Assembly: GCA_019747875.1 (NCBI GenBank)
Contig: JAIEQI010000013.1
Coordinates: forward strand, 62,001 to 126,000
Direction: 5' to 3'
Source of the DNA: Candidatus Obscuribacterales bacterium
GTDB taxonomy: Bacteria; Cyanobacteriota; Vampirovibrionia; Obscuribacterales; Obscuribacteraceae
DNA length: 64,000 nucleotides
In this document: positions 34,506 through 43,627 of the stretch, in pieces
Position numbering within the stretch: the stretch's first letter is position 1
How the letters are laid out: the number at the start of each line of letters is the position of its first letter
The notes under the pieces: generated by a model
What the model saw: only the letters and a program-made list of their open reading frames with translations
What the model was told of the DNA's origin: nothing
The model's database searches: none
Made by a program: the position numbers and the translations under genes

Positions 34506-34519
34506 GCTTCATCTACATA

Positions 34520-34551
34520 GAGATTCTCCCAGAATGGGAGAATCTCTTTTT
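34520..34551 (+). terminator. Intrinsic terminator of the TPR gene
   Basis: An 11-bp perfect stem GAGATTCTCCC / GGGAGAATCTC with a 5-nt loop, followed directly by TTTTT at 34547-34551. It lies 14 bp after the TPR stop and 30 bp before the end of the convergent Cys/Met enzyme gene, so it probably serves the plus strand; its T-run polarity suits that direction. Confidence 0.9.
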
Positions 34552-34581
34552 GCCTTGGGAAGTCCAACGTTCCGTTCTTTC

Positions 34582-35754
34582 TTAGATGGTCGATAGTGCC
34601 TGTTCCAGATCCGCAATTAGATCTCGTGGATCCTCAAGTCCGATCGAAAGCCTAAGTGTGCTGTCGGAAATTCCGCGGCGCCTTCTTTCTTCCGGTGTCA
34701 AACCGTGATGTGTGGTCGTACTCGGTTGTGTTACCAGACTCTCCACGCCGCCAAGGCTTGGTGCTAATCCGAAGATTCGCAAGTGATCCGCAACTTTAGA
34801 TGTTTGTTCAGCGCTTCCATCAACTTCGATGCTAATCATTCCACCGAACCCGCTCATTTGTTTTTTCGCAAGTGCATGTCCTGGAAAATCTGAAAGACCA
34901 GGATAGAGAACTCTTGCCACCTTTGAGTTCTTCTGCATTGCATCTGCCACCATCGCGGCGCTCTGGTTTTGGTGCTGGACTCTCACCTGAAGCGTCCGGA
35001 GGCTGCGAGAAAGCAGAGACGCGACCTCTGGTGCAATCATCTGTCCCAAGTTTTTCCTCCATGGCCAAATTTGTGCCAGCAGATCTTTCTTGCCCATCAG
35101 TGCACCGGCCGTAATATCACTGTGTCCACCCAAATACTTGGTAGCACTGTGAACCACAAAATCGGCTCCTAAGGAAAGCGGTTGCTGATTGATTGGCGAC
35201 GCGAATGTATTGTCCACCGCCACCAAGGCTCCGTACTGATGTGCCAGCTTCGAGATCTCGGCGATATCAAAAATTTCCAGTGCTGGATTTGTTGGCGTTT
35301 CGAAGAACACTATTCCGACGCCCTTCTTCAGAGTTTCTTCCAGTCGTTCAACTTCCGATCCGAGCATCATGTATGTCGGTATACCAAGCAAAGGTAATTG
35401 GTCACCGATTAATTCCAACGTGCCACCATATGCATCACCCAGGCAGATGACGCCCTTGCGCCCAAGCGCCGTAAATAGCGCTGCTTCCGAAGCCATTCCT
35501 GAGCAGAAAGCCCATGCCGCTTCCGCTCCTTCCAGGGTCGCTAGCTGTTCCTCAAGTGAAAGAATGCTCGGATTCAACCCATACCGCGTATAGAGCGCTC
35601 CAGATTTGCGACCTTCGACAACATCAAGGACGTCAGCGGTTGAATGAAATGTAAAGGTAGTAGTGTTATAGATCGGCGTATGCGGAGACCCATGCTGATC
35701 TTTGCTTCCATTTTTGGAATGCAAAAGTTTCGTGGTCAATCCGACATAATCCAT
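34582..35754 (-). CDS. Cys/Met metabolism PLP enzyme (cystathionine gamma-synthase / gamma-lyase type)
   Basis: 390 residues from ATG 35754 with AAAGGAG upstream; an upstream in-frame ATG at 35781 lacks this. PLP Lys 206 is in VVHSATKYLGGHSDI, with GMASEAALF, ETPTNPALEIFD, VDNTFASPI and the end PSLGGVESLVTQPSTTTH, all typical of the trans-sulfuration family. The exact reaction (cystathionine synthase, gamma-lyase or methionine gamma-lyase) cannot be decided from sequence; its homotetramer is cytosolic. No met-specific riboswitch is apparent upstream. Codon use matches its neighbours. Confidence 0.88.
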   Translation of the reverse strand: MDYVGLTTKLLHSKNGSKDQHGSPHTPIYNTTTFTFHSTADVLDVVEGRKSGALYTRYGLNPSILSLEEQLATLEGAEAAWAFCSGMASEAALFTALGRKGVICLGDAYGGTLELIGDQLPLLGIPTYMMLGSEVERLEETLKKGVGIVFFETPTNPALEIFDIAEISKLAHQYGALVAVDNTFASPINQQPLSLGADFVVHSATKYLGGHSDITAGALMGKKDLLAQIWPWRKNLGQMIAPEVASLLSRSLRTLQVRVQHQNQSAAMVADAMQKNSKVARVLYPGLSDFPGHALAKKQMSGFGGMISIEVDGSAEQTSKVADHLRIFGLAPSLGGVESLVTQPSTTTHHGLTPEERRRRGISDSTLRLSIGLEDPRDLIADLEQALSTI

Positions 35755-35824
35755 GACACATACTCCTTTGCGGGACACCAATCAAATTTTTTTTTGAAGA
35801 CCGATCTTATCAGTAAAGCCAGCA

Positions 35825-36445
35825 CTAATCGAGTTTAAATGAATCATTTGCAAGCGTTCTGACATGATTGCACACATCGAATGGCCATTTCATTATGCAC
35901 CCTTCGAATTTGAGTTTGTCGTTTGCAAACAATGCTCGGCTTGCTTCCTCAAAACCTGGTTCGTTTCCTGCCATGGCTGCCATGAACTTGTAAGCGATTT
36001 CTTGTGCACGGCGCCGATTCGTTGTGCCACTACTTTCCTTTCGTGCGGCTTCCACTAGTTTTCGCAAAGTCACAGACGCTCCACCGGGCTGGCTGCTTAG
36101 CCATTCCCACTGGCGTGGTAGAAGAGTGACTTCGCGTGCCACCACACCCAGTTTTGGTCTTCCTGGTCCTGGGGCTGTCAATGCTTGCTCCTGTTCATCT
36201 TGCGTTTTCTCATCGCATTCAGGTTCGCTCGCTAGCGACTTTTTTATTCGTGTTGTGAATTCTTCCGTGGTGCCACGGAAATCTATTTCGACGAGTTTGC
36301 TCTCCTCATCAAAAATCAAAATGGGGGCGAGTTCACCATTGTCTAGTACTTTCTTTGTCGCGATAGCAACATCAAGCAGGTCGCCGGCCGCGATTCGGTT
36401 TGAGCCAGCGAAGGCTATACAAAATTTGGTCGCTGCGGACTTCAT
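35825..36445 (-). CDS. DUF2239 family protein
   Basis: 206 residues from ATG 36445, which has GAGG at seven bases. The DUF2239 signatures are present: FAGSNRIAAGDL at the start, ILIFDEES, VEIDFRGT and the conserved PGRPKLGVVAREVTLLPRQW followed by LSSQPGGASVTLRKLVE. Function of the family is unknown; its C-terminal half is a predicted small helical domain. It is divergent from the radical SAM gene across two palindromic sites, so both are probably under one regulator. Confidence 0.85.
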   Translation of the reverse strand: MKSAATKFCIAFAGSNRIAAGDLLDVAIATKKVLDNGELAPILIFDEESKLVEIDFRGTTEEFTTRIKKSLASEPECDEKTQDEQEQALTAPGPGRPKLGVVAREVTLLPRQWEWLSSQPGGASVTLRKLVEAARKESSGTTNRRRAQEIAYKFMAAMAGNEPGFEEASRALFANDKLKFEGCIMKWPFDVCNHVRTLANDSFKLD

Positions 36446-36479
36446 GGACACCTCGATCGCTATATTAATAATTGGTCGG

Positions 36480-36526
36480 ATTTTACCCGGGTAAAATTAT
36501 CATAGCACATTTTACCCGGGTAAAAT
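36480..36526. promoter_or_regulatory. Twin perfect palindromes, shared bidirectional operator
   Basis: Two copies of the same perfect 18-bp palindrome ATTTTACCCGGGTAAAAT lie at 36480-36497 and 36509-36526, 29 bp centre to centre, between divergent genes for DUF2239 and the radical SAM protein. Identical, symmetric sites in tandem between divergent promoters are what a dimeric repressor (for example TetR-like) would bind. The regulator gene is not in the window next to them. Confidence 0.85.
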
Positions 36527-36591
36527 CAAGTGGCATTTTTACCGTGGAGCTTAAGGTCCATGGCATCTACAATAAGGGAATGGAACGCAGC

Positions 36592-37140
36592 ATGCGATTA
36601 CATGAAATTGTGCCGTTAACCCACGCGAATGGACCGGGGGCTCGGGCTTGTATCTGGGTCCAGGGGTGCTCGCTGGCCTGTCCGGGGTGTTTTAATCCAG
36701 AAACTCATGATTTTGGAACTGGACTGTTGCGGTCCGTAGCGTCGATTGCTGAGGAGATTTGTTCACTTGCCGGAATTGAAGGCGTCACCATTAGTGGTGG
36801 CGAACCTTTGCAGCAGCCGGATGCGCTTATTGGTTTGCTGAGTCTGATCAGAGAACACGGCAATCTGTCCGTAATTATTTTCTCTGGCTTTGACAAGAAA
36901 GAGCTTGAAAAAATGCCCTGCTTGGGCGAGCTGAGGCAGCTAGTCGATGCAATAGTGACTGGCCGGTATGTCGAGGAAAAACGGCTCGCCGAGGGATTGC
37001 TCGGTTCATCAAATCAAGAAATTCTTTTGTTCAGTGAGCGTTATTCACTCAATGATTTCAAGCCCATTCCACCTGCCGAAGTTATCATCAACGCAGACGG
37101 AACGATTACACTCTCCGGAGTCGATCCAATAAAATTATGA
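36592..37140 (+). CDS. Radical SAM protein, NrdG-activase-like, 4Fe-4S
   Basis: 182 residues from ATG 36592 (ATG 36580 also possible). Near the N-terminus, GCSLACPGCFNPETHD provides the CX3CX2C cluster (Cys 26, 30, 33), with the preceding NGPGARACIWVQ typical of the anaerobic ribonucleotide-reductase activase (NrdG) class, and SGGEPL later binds SAM. No NrdD is adjacent, so it is not a standard NrdG. It overlaps the next gene by 4 bp, so the two products are likely a functional pair. Confidence 0.85.
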   Translation: MRLHEIVPLTHANGPGARACIWVQGCSLACPGCFNPETHDFGTGLLRSVASIAEEICSLAGIEGVTISGGEPLQQPDALIGLLSLIREHGNLSVIIFSGFDKKELEKMPCLGELRQLVDAIVTGRYVEEKRLAEGLLGSSNQEILLFSERYSLNDFKPIPPAEVIINADGTITLSGVDPIKL

Positions 37141-39659
37141 CTAAGGCACCGACAACCGAAGACATTCTCATTGGCGATTCATGGAAGCAGTTGTTTGATT
37201 GCGAATCATGGCGCGTCGAATACCTTGTGCATTTCGGCGCTTCCGATGATGTGCAACGGCGGGATAGAGCGCGGATTCTTCTTTCAGGTCTCCGGCGTAG
37301 AGAGTCCCGCCATGAGATTTGCCGGATTGCTATGTCGGAGCACCATCCCTGGCTGGATCAGCTACTGAGCGCAACAGATTTTGCACCCGAACAGAAAGCT
37401 GATTTCCCGATCTTTTTGGTAACAACAGGGCAGTGGGATCGCTATCTGAGTGAGGTTGCTAACGTTGCGGCTTTGATCCCAAAGCTCTCCCAGTCAAATC
37501 CTGTAACCGAGAAAGCTGCCAAGATGCTTACTGAACTCTCCGAACCGTCAGGGGTAAAGCTCCTGCTTAAGTTGTACGCAGATGGCTCTCTTCTTTCGGC
37601 GCGAATTGAGGACATTATCAGATCGGCGCTGCTGTCTCAAAAGTCCGCCGAATGCGTGCAGATAATAAGTCAATTTTGGGCAGAGTCACGAAACGAAAGA
37701 TTCGTTGCCGTGCTAAAGAAACTGCCGCGAATTGAGACGGGCGATAGAAATTTGCAAATTTTGACAGCGCTTAAAATTGATCGAATATTTGATGATGTAA
37801 AAACCACCGACTTGTCCTTCTTGATTCAATGTTTAGAAGACTTGGATCACGAGATCTCCGAAGGCGCAAAGCAATCCGTTTTTGTATTGGATCGAGACAA
37901 GAGTAGTACTTTCAAGAATGAGTTTTTCGGGTTGTTATTCAATGATTCAGCTGACACGTTGGTACAAGTAGCGGCCCAATTGTCTTCTCGTCCAGAGGAT
38001 AAGATCGATCATGCTTTATACTGCGTACTAACCCGAAACTGGGATGAGCTAGCTGACCTTGATCCAGATGGGAGTATTCTTGATGAGTGCGCAAATTCGA
38101 AAAGGAGAGTTCTCTCTCAGGCAATGAAGCTGCGCCTGTCAGATTGTTTACGCTCTGCTGCTAGAAGCGAGTGGGTGACTAACGTGTTTGGTCTCAAGAA
38201 CAAACTGAAACTATCCGAGATGACTGATCTCGATTGGCAGCTTTTGCAGAACTCACTGTCTTCAACGTCATCGTGGAATGACTTGTGGAGGCTGATTCAT
38301 TTCATGCCTGCACTTTCTGCGAGGAGATTTTTGAGGAGATTGCTCCAGGTAGGATGGCGACCTGAAGATGCCAGTGAGAATACCCGGTTTGAGAAGCTGC
38401 TTTATTTCGCGAAGCGACTAAGCAGCGATCAGATTCCCATTTGGTCCGGATTGGATTATCTAGGCGCTGTGGATCTTGGTTCGCCCCTCTTCGGAAGCCC
38501 TGGCGATGGTGGGGTTGAGTCGCTGGAGAATCGCTTCGGATTCTCGAATGATGGAGGAACCTTTTTCTTTGCGGATCGTTCAGGCGCTATTAGGATGTGG
38601 CATCTGCCGTCGTTATTGAGCAGTCAATTTGTCGTTGGTGACATGCCCAACGTTTGTTCGATAGCGCTGGCTCCAAATGAGCCGTTGATCGCTTTTTCTA
38701 ACCAGTCGAATCGGATTCAAGTTTGTGATCTGACCGAGAAAAGAATCGTATCGTCGTTCACCTTGGATGAAACAACTTCATATCCTATTATTTCAAATTT
38801 GAAGTTTAGCGATAGTGGCAATTACCTGACTGGTTGTTTGCGTCCCGTTGATCGCAAAGCAGTAATCAGCGGCATCATGTGGAATATGCAGAAAGCAAAT
38901 TCCGATCCACATACTATCATTCCGCAGCGAGCGAATGTGTCCAGCAATGACGAATGGCTGTTATATAGAACGCATGGAATGATTCATCTAAGCACAATCG
39001 ACAGGAAGATGACGCCATTGTCATACCAAGATTCTTTCTTTCGAGTACGAGATGCGAACTTCCTTCCAGACAGTTCCGGCGTCGTTCTGTTCGAGAAAAC
39101 CAACGTCCATTTGCATGACATAAATGATTTCAACCGCATCCAATCAATGAATCTTCCCCATGAGTTGAGTGTGTATATTTCCGATCAAGAGCGATCGAGA
39201 CTCCTCGTCTTGCACAATGACTATTCCTTTGAATTTGTGTCGATAGACAAATCTAAAATGCAGTCTCAATGTAAAACGCAATCTTTCCGCCAACTGCTGG
39301 CAGACTGCAATGTATGGTTGGCTCCTGTTGCGGACCGCAAGGCTCGCGTGGAGTCTCATGCCTCAGTGCAAATCCATAAAGATCCTCGCGGCACTCATTT
39401 AGCCGTAGTTCATGCTGCTGGGTCGATCTCTTTTTGGTCTTCGCCGTTTTCGATACTCTCTCGAAAGTCACCGCTGCTCTTTTCGGAAAATGATCGCGAG
39501 CAGATCCGCCGTGCATTGCTAAGCACGAACCTTAGCGAAGGAGAATTGGCTTGGCTTCGCTTCATTTCTGAATTGTCGGGCTCCCTCGATCACTATTCCG
39601 TCGAACTCTCTGACGTAAATGCAATCTCCATTAACGACTTTGACATCGAACTTGAGTGA
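37137..39659 (+). CDS. HEAT-repeat / beta-propeller-like protein coupled to radical SAM gene
   Basis: 840 residues. The start codon overlaps the radical SAM stop by 4 bp. The first half (to about residue 470) is helical with HEAT-like pairs (AKMLTELSEPSGVKLLLKLY, then SFLIQCLEDLDHEISEGAKQ). The second half is beta-rich with propeller-like blades, for example FFADRSGAIRMWHL, SIALAPNEPLIAFS and IHKDPRGTHLAVVH, each having a WD40-style strand pattern. No signal peptide. Role unknown; a large scaffold as substrate or partner of the radical SAM enzyme is inference. Confidence 0.6.
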   Translation: MTKAPTTEDILIGDSWKQLFDCESWRVEYLVHFGASDDVQRRDRARILLSGLRRRESRHEICRIAMSEHHPWLDQLLSATDFAPEQKADFPIFLVTTGQWDRYLSEVANVAALIPKLSQSNPVTEKAAKMLTELSEPSGVKLLLKLYADGSLLSARIEDIIRSALLSQKSAECVQIISQFWAESRNERFVAVLKKLPRIETGDRNLQILTALKIDRIFDDVKTTDLSFLIQCLEDLDHEISEGAKQSVFVLDRDKSSTFKNEFFGLLFNDSADTLVQVAAQLSSRPEDKIDHALYCVLTRNWDELADLDPDGSILDECANSKRRVLSQAMKLRLSDCLRSAARSEWVTNVFGLKNKLKLSEMTDLDWQLLQNSLSSTSSWNDLWRLIHFMPALSARRFLRRLLQVGWRPEDASENTRFEKLLYFAKRLSSDQIPIWSGLDYLGAVDLGSPLFGSPGDGGVESLENRFGFSNDGGTFFFADRSGAIRMWHLPSLLSSQFVVGDMPNVCSIALAPNEPLIAFSNQSNRIQVCDLTEKRIVSSFTLDETTSYPIISNLKFSDSGNYLTGCLRPVDRKAVISGIMWNMQKANSDPHTIIPQRANVSSNDEWLLYRTHGMIHLSTIDRKMTPLSYQDSFFRVRDANFLPDSSGVVLFEKTNVHLHDINDFNRIQSMNLPHELSVYISDQERSRLLVLHNDYSFEFVSIDKSKMQSQCKTQSFRQLLADCNVWLAPVADRKARVESHASVQIHKDPRGTHLAVVHAAGSISFWSSPFSILSRKSPLLFSENDREQIRRALLSTNLSEGELAWLRFISELSGSLDHYSVELSDVNAISINDFDIELE

Positions 39660-39855
39660 GTCTGGAGCTCGAGTTACATGTCGCGCATTATTTTCTTTCG
39701 AGGCTTGGGCGCTATGCAGGCGCGCCTAGAATTGGTCTATAGATGAGAAACGGCGCTCCCTTTTATGCGCGAAAGCTGTCTCCAAAAATGAAAGCATAAG
39801 GTAATGGTGTATATTAGAGATGTTCTGTTTGGTACTCCGAATCTAGATTCTGCAA

Positions 39856-41259
39856 ATGAAAACTTGTCCGAGCTGCGGCGTAAAGATGCCGGATATGTTC
39901 AAGGTTTGTCCACGCGACGGAAGCACTCTATGTCCTTTCGAGCCGAAAGACTCGCAATCCGATCAGCATGAGGCCGACTCACAATCCGATCAGCATGAGG
40001 CCGACTCGCAATCTGCGGATCTTGTAAACTCTGTGCCCGATCCCACGAACTTAACGCCTAATCCTGCTAACACTGAGATGTCCGCTCCCGGCAGCGCCAG
40101 TATGTCCGATCCCGGCAGCGCAAGTATGTCCAATCCCGGGAGCGCCGGCATCTTGCCGGCTTCTGTTTTAAACCAAGATATTACTGTGCAAAGCGACGAA
40201 TTGCGCAGACAAACAGGCGTTCTTGCAGCCGCCGAAGAATTTCACTTCAACACCAATGATTTGGTGCCGATACTATCACCAGATTCGCTTGTCGATAATC
40301 GCTATAAGATCGTCGATCTCCTCGGCATGGGTGGCATGGGAAGCGTTTACAAAGCAGAGCATACTGTTTTAAGCAAAACTTGCGCAATCAAGTTGGTTCA
40401 TCCGCAGCGTTTTGATCAAGACTCTCTTCAGCGTTTCAAGTTAGAAGCGAAGGCAACTAGCATGCTGAAACATCCCAATATTGTAGGCATCCATGATTAT
40501 GGGATCAATGAAGGGTTCTTGCCATATATAGTCATGGAATATCTGGAAGGAAAATCGCTTGAGTCAATTATTCAGTCCGAGGGTCCGCTATCTCGCGAAC
40601 GCTTCTTCAAAGTTTTTGAACAAGTCTGCGACGGTTTAGGGCACGCGCATCAGCAAGGCATTATTCACAGGGATCTTAAGCCAGCAAATATTTTCATTTG
40701 CACGGAGAATGGCGAAGGTGATCGAGTCAAAATTGTGGATTTCGGAATAGCTAAATTGATTCCACAAGATGGCTCACCGGAAACTACTAAGATCACCCTA
40801 ACGGGCGAAGTTGTCGGAAGTCCACTGTACATGAGCCCCGAGCAATGTTCGGGCGGAACTCTTGATACCAGAAGTGATATCTACTCTTTGGGATTGGTTA
40901 TGCATGAGGTACTAACCGGTGATTGCGTATTTGACGGATCACCGACTCAAGTAATGCGTAAACAGATCCTGGAACCCGCCGAGTTACATTCACGCGAAAA
41001 GCTCAGTGAGGATATGAAGCAGATTATTCAGAAGTGTTTGATGAAGGACCCAAGCGAGCGTTTTCAAAGTGTCGAGGAATTGAAAACGGAGTTGTTGAAG
41101 ATAAAGAATCCGCCGACGCTACCTAATCCTGTGGCTCTAGCAGAAGCTAATGACGTTTCGTTAGTCTCGCAAAGCGGCTATACGGGGACCTGGAAGATCG
41201 TCGCCCTGGTAATTGCAATAATTGCTTTCCTGATTTTGTTCTACGTGGTGAAGAAATAG
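39856..41259 (+). CDS. Membrane Ser/Thr protein kinase with N-terminal zinc ribbon
   Basis: 467 residues. Cys 4, 7, 18 and 26 (CPSC...CPRDG...C) form a zinc-ribbon-like start; residues 30-105 are a disordered repeat-rich linker with two 27-bp tandem direct repeats at 39949-40002. The kinase domain (about 155-415) has GMGGMGSVYKAEHT, catalytic HRDLKPANIF, DFGIAK and GSPLYMSPEQC; a C-terminal hydrophobic anchor ends the protein (IVALVIAIIAFLILFYVV). Hanks-type; the kinase is cytoplasmic and tail-anchored. A linker segment is encoded by a palindromic REP-like element (40135-40161). Confidence 0.88.
   Translation: MKTCPSCGVKMPDMFKVCPRDGSTLCPFEPKDSQSDQHEADSQSDQHEADSQSADLVNSVPDPTNLTPNPANTEMSAPGSASMSDPGSASMSNPGSAGILPASVLNQDITVQSDELRRQTGVLAAAEEFHFNTNDLVPILSPDSLVDNRYKIVDLLGMGGMGSVYKAEHTVLSKTCAIKLVHPQRFDQDSLQRFKLEAKATSMLKHPNIVGIHDYGINEGFLPYIVMEYLEGKSLESIIQSEGPLSRERFFKVFEQVCDGLGHAHQQGIIHRDLKPANIFICTENGEGDRVKIVDFGIAKLIPQDGSPETTKITLTGEVVGSPLYMSPEQCSGGTLDTRSDIYSLGLVMHEVLTGDCVFDGSPTQVMRKQILEPAELHSREKLSEDMKQIIQKCLMKDPSERFQSVEELKTELLKIKNPPTLPNPVALAEANDVSLVSQSGYTGTWKIVALVIAIIAFLILFYVVKK
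40135..40161. repeat. REP-like element copy 2, inside kinase coding region
   Basis: The same sequence as at 635 and 49625 (with single-base differences at the ends), here read in frame as PGSAGILPA within the linker of the kinase. It follows two similar PGSASM repeats, suggesting local duplication and conversion around the element. Confidence 0.75.
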
Positions 41260-41261
41260 GT

Positions 41262-43100
41262 CTAGCTTCCTTTCGCACCTGCAATTAACGTTCTGGTTTC
41301 TTGCTCAAGTGATTTGAAGTCCTTTGAATCCTTTTTGATTTGGATGAGTTTGTCCAACAATGCTTCTTGTAGGTTTGCCGCTTCGATCCTCTTTGTAGAG
41401 CCGGCTGGAAGAAACGCCGCGACGAGGTTTACGCCTTCCAATGTTTGCTTAAGCTCATCCGGATCTTGGCTATTAAGCAAGATTGGAGCACCCTGAGCTG
41501 GTGTTTTTAAATCATCCGTGATGCCATCAATTACTGCTCCCACCTTCTTTGATAGGGCAACTTCTTGGCTTGGGCTGTTGTATTTGTTTGCAATGCCAAT
41601 GCACTCCTTGATGTCATTTTTGAAAGCAGCATAATCTTTAACATTTCTTTTGAAGCGCGCTCGCGCTGCTAATGCATCCAGTAATTGAATTTCGGTGCTT
41701 GCATTCATCTTCGCTACTCTTACCGCTTTGTTGTATAAATTGCTTGCCAACTTGAATTCCTGGGGATCAGTATTCTTATTGCCCTTGTAATAATGAAGTT
41801 CTCCGAGCTCATAATAGGTTCTTATTCCAATTCCTGAGTTGGTTTTGAAATTAGATTTGGGAATCAGTTTGAGGATGTCTTCGTAGTTTTTCTGAGCTCC
41901 TTCTAAATCCTTTGGCTCATTAGTCTTTTGATGCTCTGCCAAGTCTCGCTTCTGCTCTGCGATCGCACTTCTGATGGATTTCTGTTCTATCTCGCTTAAC
42001 GTTCTTAGTCCTCTTTCCATTTTTTGTATCTTCGTCTTCAATTCTGTTCGTTTTCTTTCGACATCGGATTCGTTAGTTTGCCTGTGAATATTGTTCACCG
42101 AACGGGGACCCTCTGGTGGTTTGTTTGCGCGATCCAGAAGGTACACAGTTCCAATGAGAAGAACGAAGGTCATGATAATTGCAATGGCATACGGCGAGTA
42201 ATCAAATATCGATCTTGAGCGCTTTGATAGCTGTCCATTAAGGGCTGTTTCAATTCGCTCCAATTCATTTAGAGCATTAGCTGCTGTCGGGCGGCGCGCG
42301 GGATCTTTGTCGAGGCAGCGAAGAATCAGATTCGCCAGTTCTTGTTCAGATTCGGCAAGCACAATTGGTGGTACTGGATCATGAAGGTGGCAGCGCATTG
42401 TTTCCATTGCGTTTGCACCCTTGAATGGTGGCTTGCCTGTTAAACACTCGTACATAACGCATCCGAGCGAGTAGATATCTGATTGCGTGCTTGCCTTAGC
42501 TCCGCGACATTGTTCCGGACTCATGTACAGGGGAGTGCCCAGTAGCATTCCTGTACCTGTCAGTCCGCGACTTTCTTCGCTTCCTTCATCGTGAAATTCT
42601 TTGCCGATCCCGAAGTCAACCAGCTTCGCGTTACATTTTGCTTCTTCCAGTGTTTCATTGCTGAGCATGATGTTGCTCGGCTTGATGTCTCGATGCACTA
42701 TTCCAAACGAATGTGCATATTCCAGTGCAGAAAACATCTGTTCAAACAAGTCGAAGAAGATTTCCCTGGATATAGTCGGGTTCTCTTTGAGCTTCTGGGA
42801 CAAGCTCTCTCCTTCGAGCAGCTCCATAACATGGTAATAAGAACCATCATTGCTTATCCCAGAATGGAAAATTCGGACAATGTGCCCGTGTTCCAGTCTG
42901 GCCAGCAGCTTTGCCTCACGATGGAAACGTTCTTCACTGGTTGAACTCTTTCCGTCCGACAATACCTTGATTGCGACTGCGCGCTCAGTCATCTTTTCTT
43001 TCGCCCGCAAGACAATACCGGCAGCGCCTGAACCAAGTTGCGCTTCTATATCGTATTGTGGTGGCAAGCTGGGATACTTCACGTCGATGTTATTGTCCAA
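41262..43100 (-). CDS. Membrane Ser/Thr protein kinase with extracytoplasmic helical domain
   Basis: 612 residues. Kinase domain at residues 14-280: GSGAAGIVLRAKE, VAIKVL, HRDIKPSNIMLS, DFGIGKEF, GTPLYMSPEQCRGAK. A transmembrane helix follows (YAIAIIMTFVLLIGTVYLL, residues ~300-320) and then a polar, mainly helical TPR-like sensor region (YYELGELHYYKGNKN). PknB-like layout: kinase in the cytoplasm, sensor outside. It is convergent with the 39856 kinase, and its start overlaps the 43079 gene by 22 bp. Confidence 0.88.
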   Translation of the reverse strand: MDNNIDVKYPSLPPQYDIEAQLGSGAAGIVLRAKEKMTERAVAIKVLSDGKSSTSEERFHREAKLLARLEHGHIVRIFHSGISNDGSYYHVMELLEGESLSQKLKENPTISREIFFDLFEQMFSALEYAHSFGIVHRDIKPSNIMLSNETLEEAKCNAKLVDFGIGKEFHDEGSEESRGLTGTGMLLGTPLYMSPEQCRGAKASTQSDIYSLGCVMYECLTGKPPFKGANAMETMRCHLHDPVPPIVLAESEQELANLILRCLDKDPARRPTAANALNELERIETALNGQLSKRSRSIFDYSPYAIAIIMTFVLLIGTVYLLDRANKPPEGPRSVNNIHRQTNESDVERKRTELKTKIQKMERGLRTLSEIEQKSIRSAIAEQKRDLAEHQKTNEPKDLEGAQKNYEDILKLIPKSNFKTNSGIGIRTYYELGELHYYKGNKNTDPQEFKLASNLYNKAVRVAKMNASTEIQLLDALAARARFKRNVKDYAAFKNDIKECIGIANKYNSPSQEVALSKKVGAVIDGITDDLKTPAQGAPILLNSQDPDELKQTLEGVNLVAAFLPAGSTKRIEAANLQEALLDKLIQIKKDSKDFKSLEQETRTLIAGAKGS

Positions 43101-43627
43101 TAGGAAGATCCACCCCTGACAAATTGGTCATGCAGGATGGATCTGTAGTTGCTCAAGCCCAGAATGTTTTCCTTCAGGGAATCATTTTTCAACGCATCTT
43201 CAATTGCACGGCAAGCAACTTCTAACCAGTGTGCAACACTTGCCGGATCCGCGCCATAGGTGTTGCTGACAGCTTCTACATCCAGGGCTCCAGAAAGAAT
43301 TGCGTACACCGCACCGACTTTATCTTCAACCGTAAACATTCGGGTAACTTTGCCAGAGTCGGCAGCCGTCTGCCTTTCTTCGGCAGGCGAGTTCTCGCTG
43401 AATGCTTTTAGCCGCTGACTGACCGCATTGAGACGTGCGCTCGCATTCGATAAAGAGACTGTGCCAAACGTGCCGGTTATCCCGCTTGAGCCGCCGGCCT
43501 TCAACCGAGCCATGTATTCTGCGTAGTTCGAGGACGACGAGTGCATCGCTGAGAGCGGTGCCTCAGCTTGTCTGTGCTCGTCTTGGTCGTCTTGGTTGTT
43601 TGGCATTCTTGGACACTGTTCGTTCAC
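43079..43627 (-). CDS. Helix-turn-helix-like protein coupled to a kinase gene
   Basis: 182 residues. Residues 1-90 are polar and disordered (many Gln, Asp, Ser). The C-terminal half has a helical block, VGAVYAILSGALDVEAVSNT then YGADPASVAHWLEV, of the type used by transposase-like HTH and IS3-type OrfA proteins. Its last 22 bases overlap the kinase start, so the two are co-translated; it could be a kinase substrate or regulator. This is inferred from position only. Confidence 0.55.
   Translation of the reverse strand: MNEQCPRMPNNQDDQDEHRQAEAPLSAMHSSSSNYAEYMARLKAGGSSGITGTFGTVSLSNASARLNAVSQRLKAFSENSPAEERQTAADSGKVTRMFTVEDKVGAVYAILSGALDVEAVSNTYGADPASVAHWLEVACRAIEDALKNDSLKENILGLSNYRSILHDQFVRGGSSYWTITST

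Noticed and set aside
39949-40002. CRISPR-like short repeat
   Set aside because: Two contiguous in-frame copies without spacers; a coding tandem repeat.
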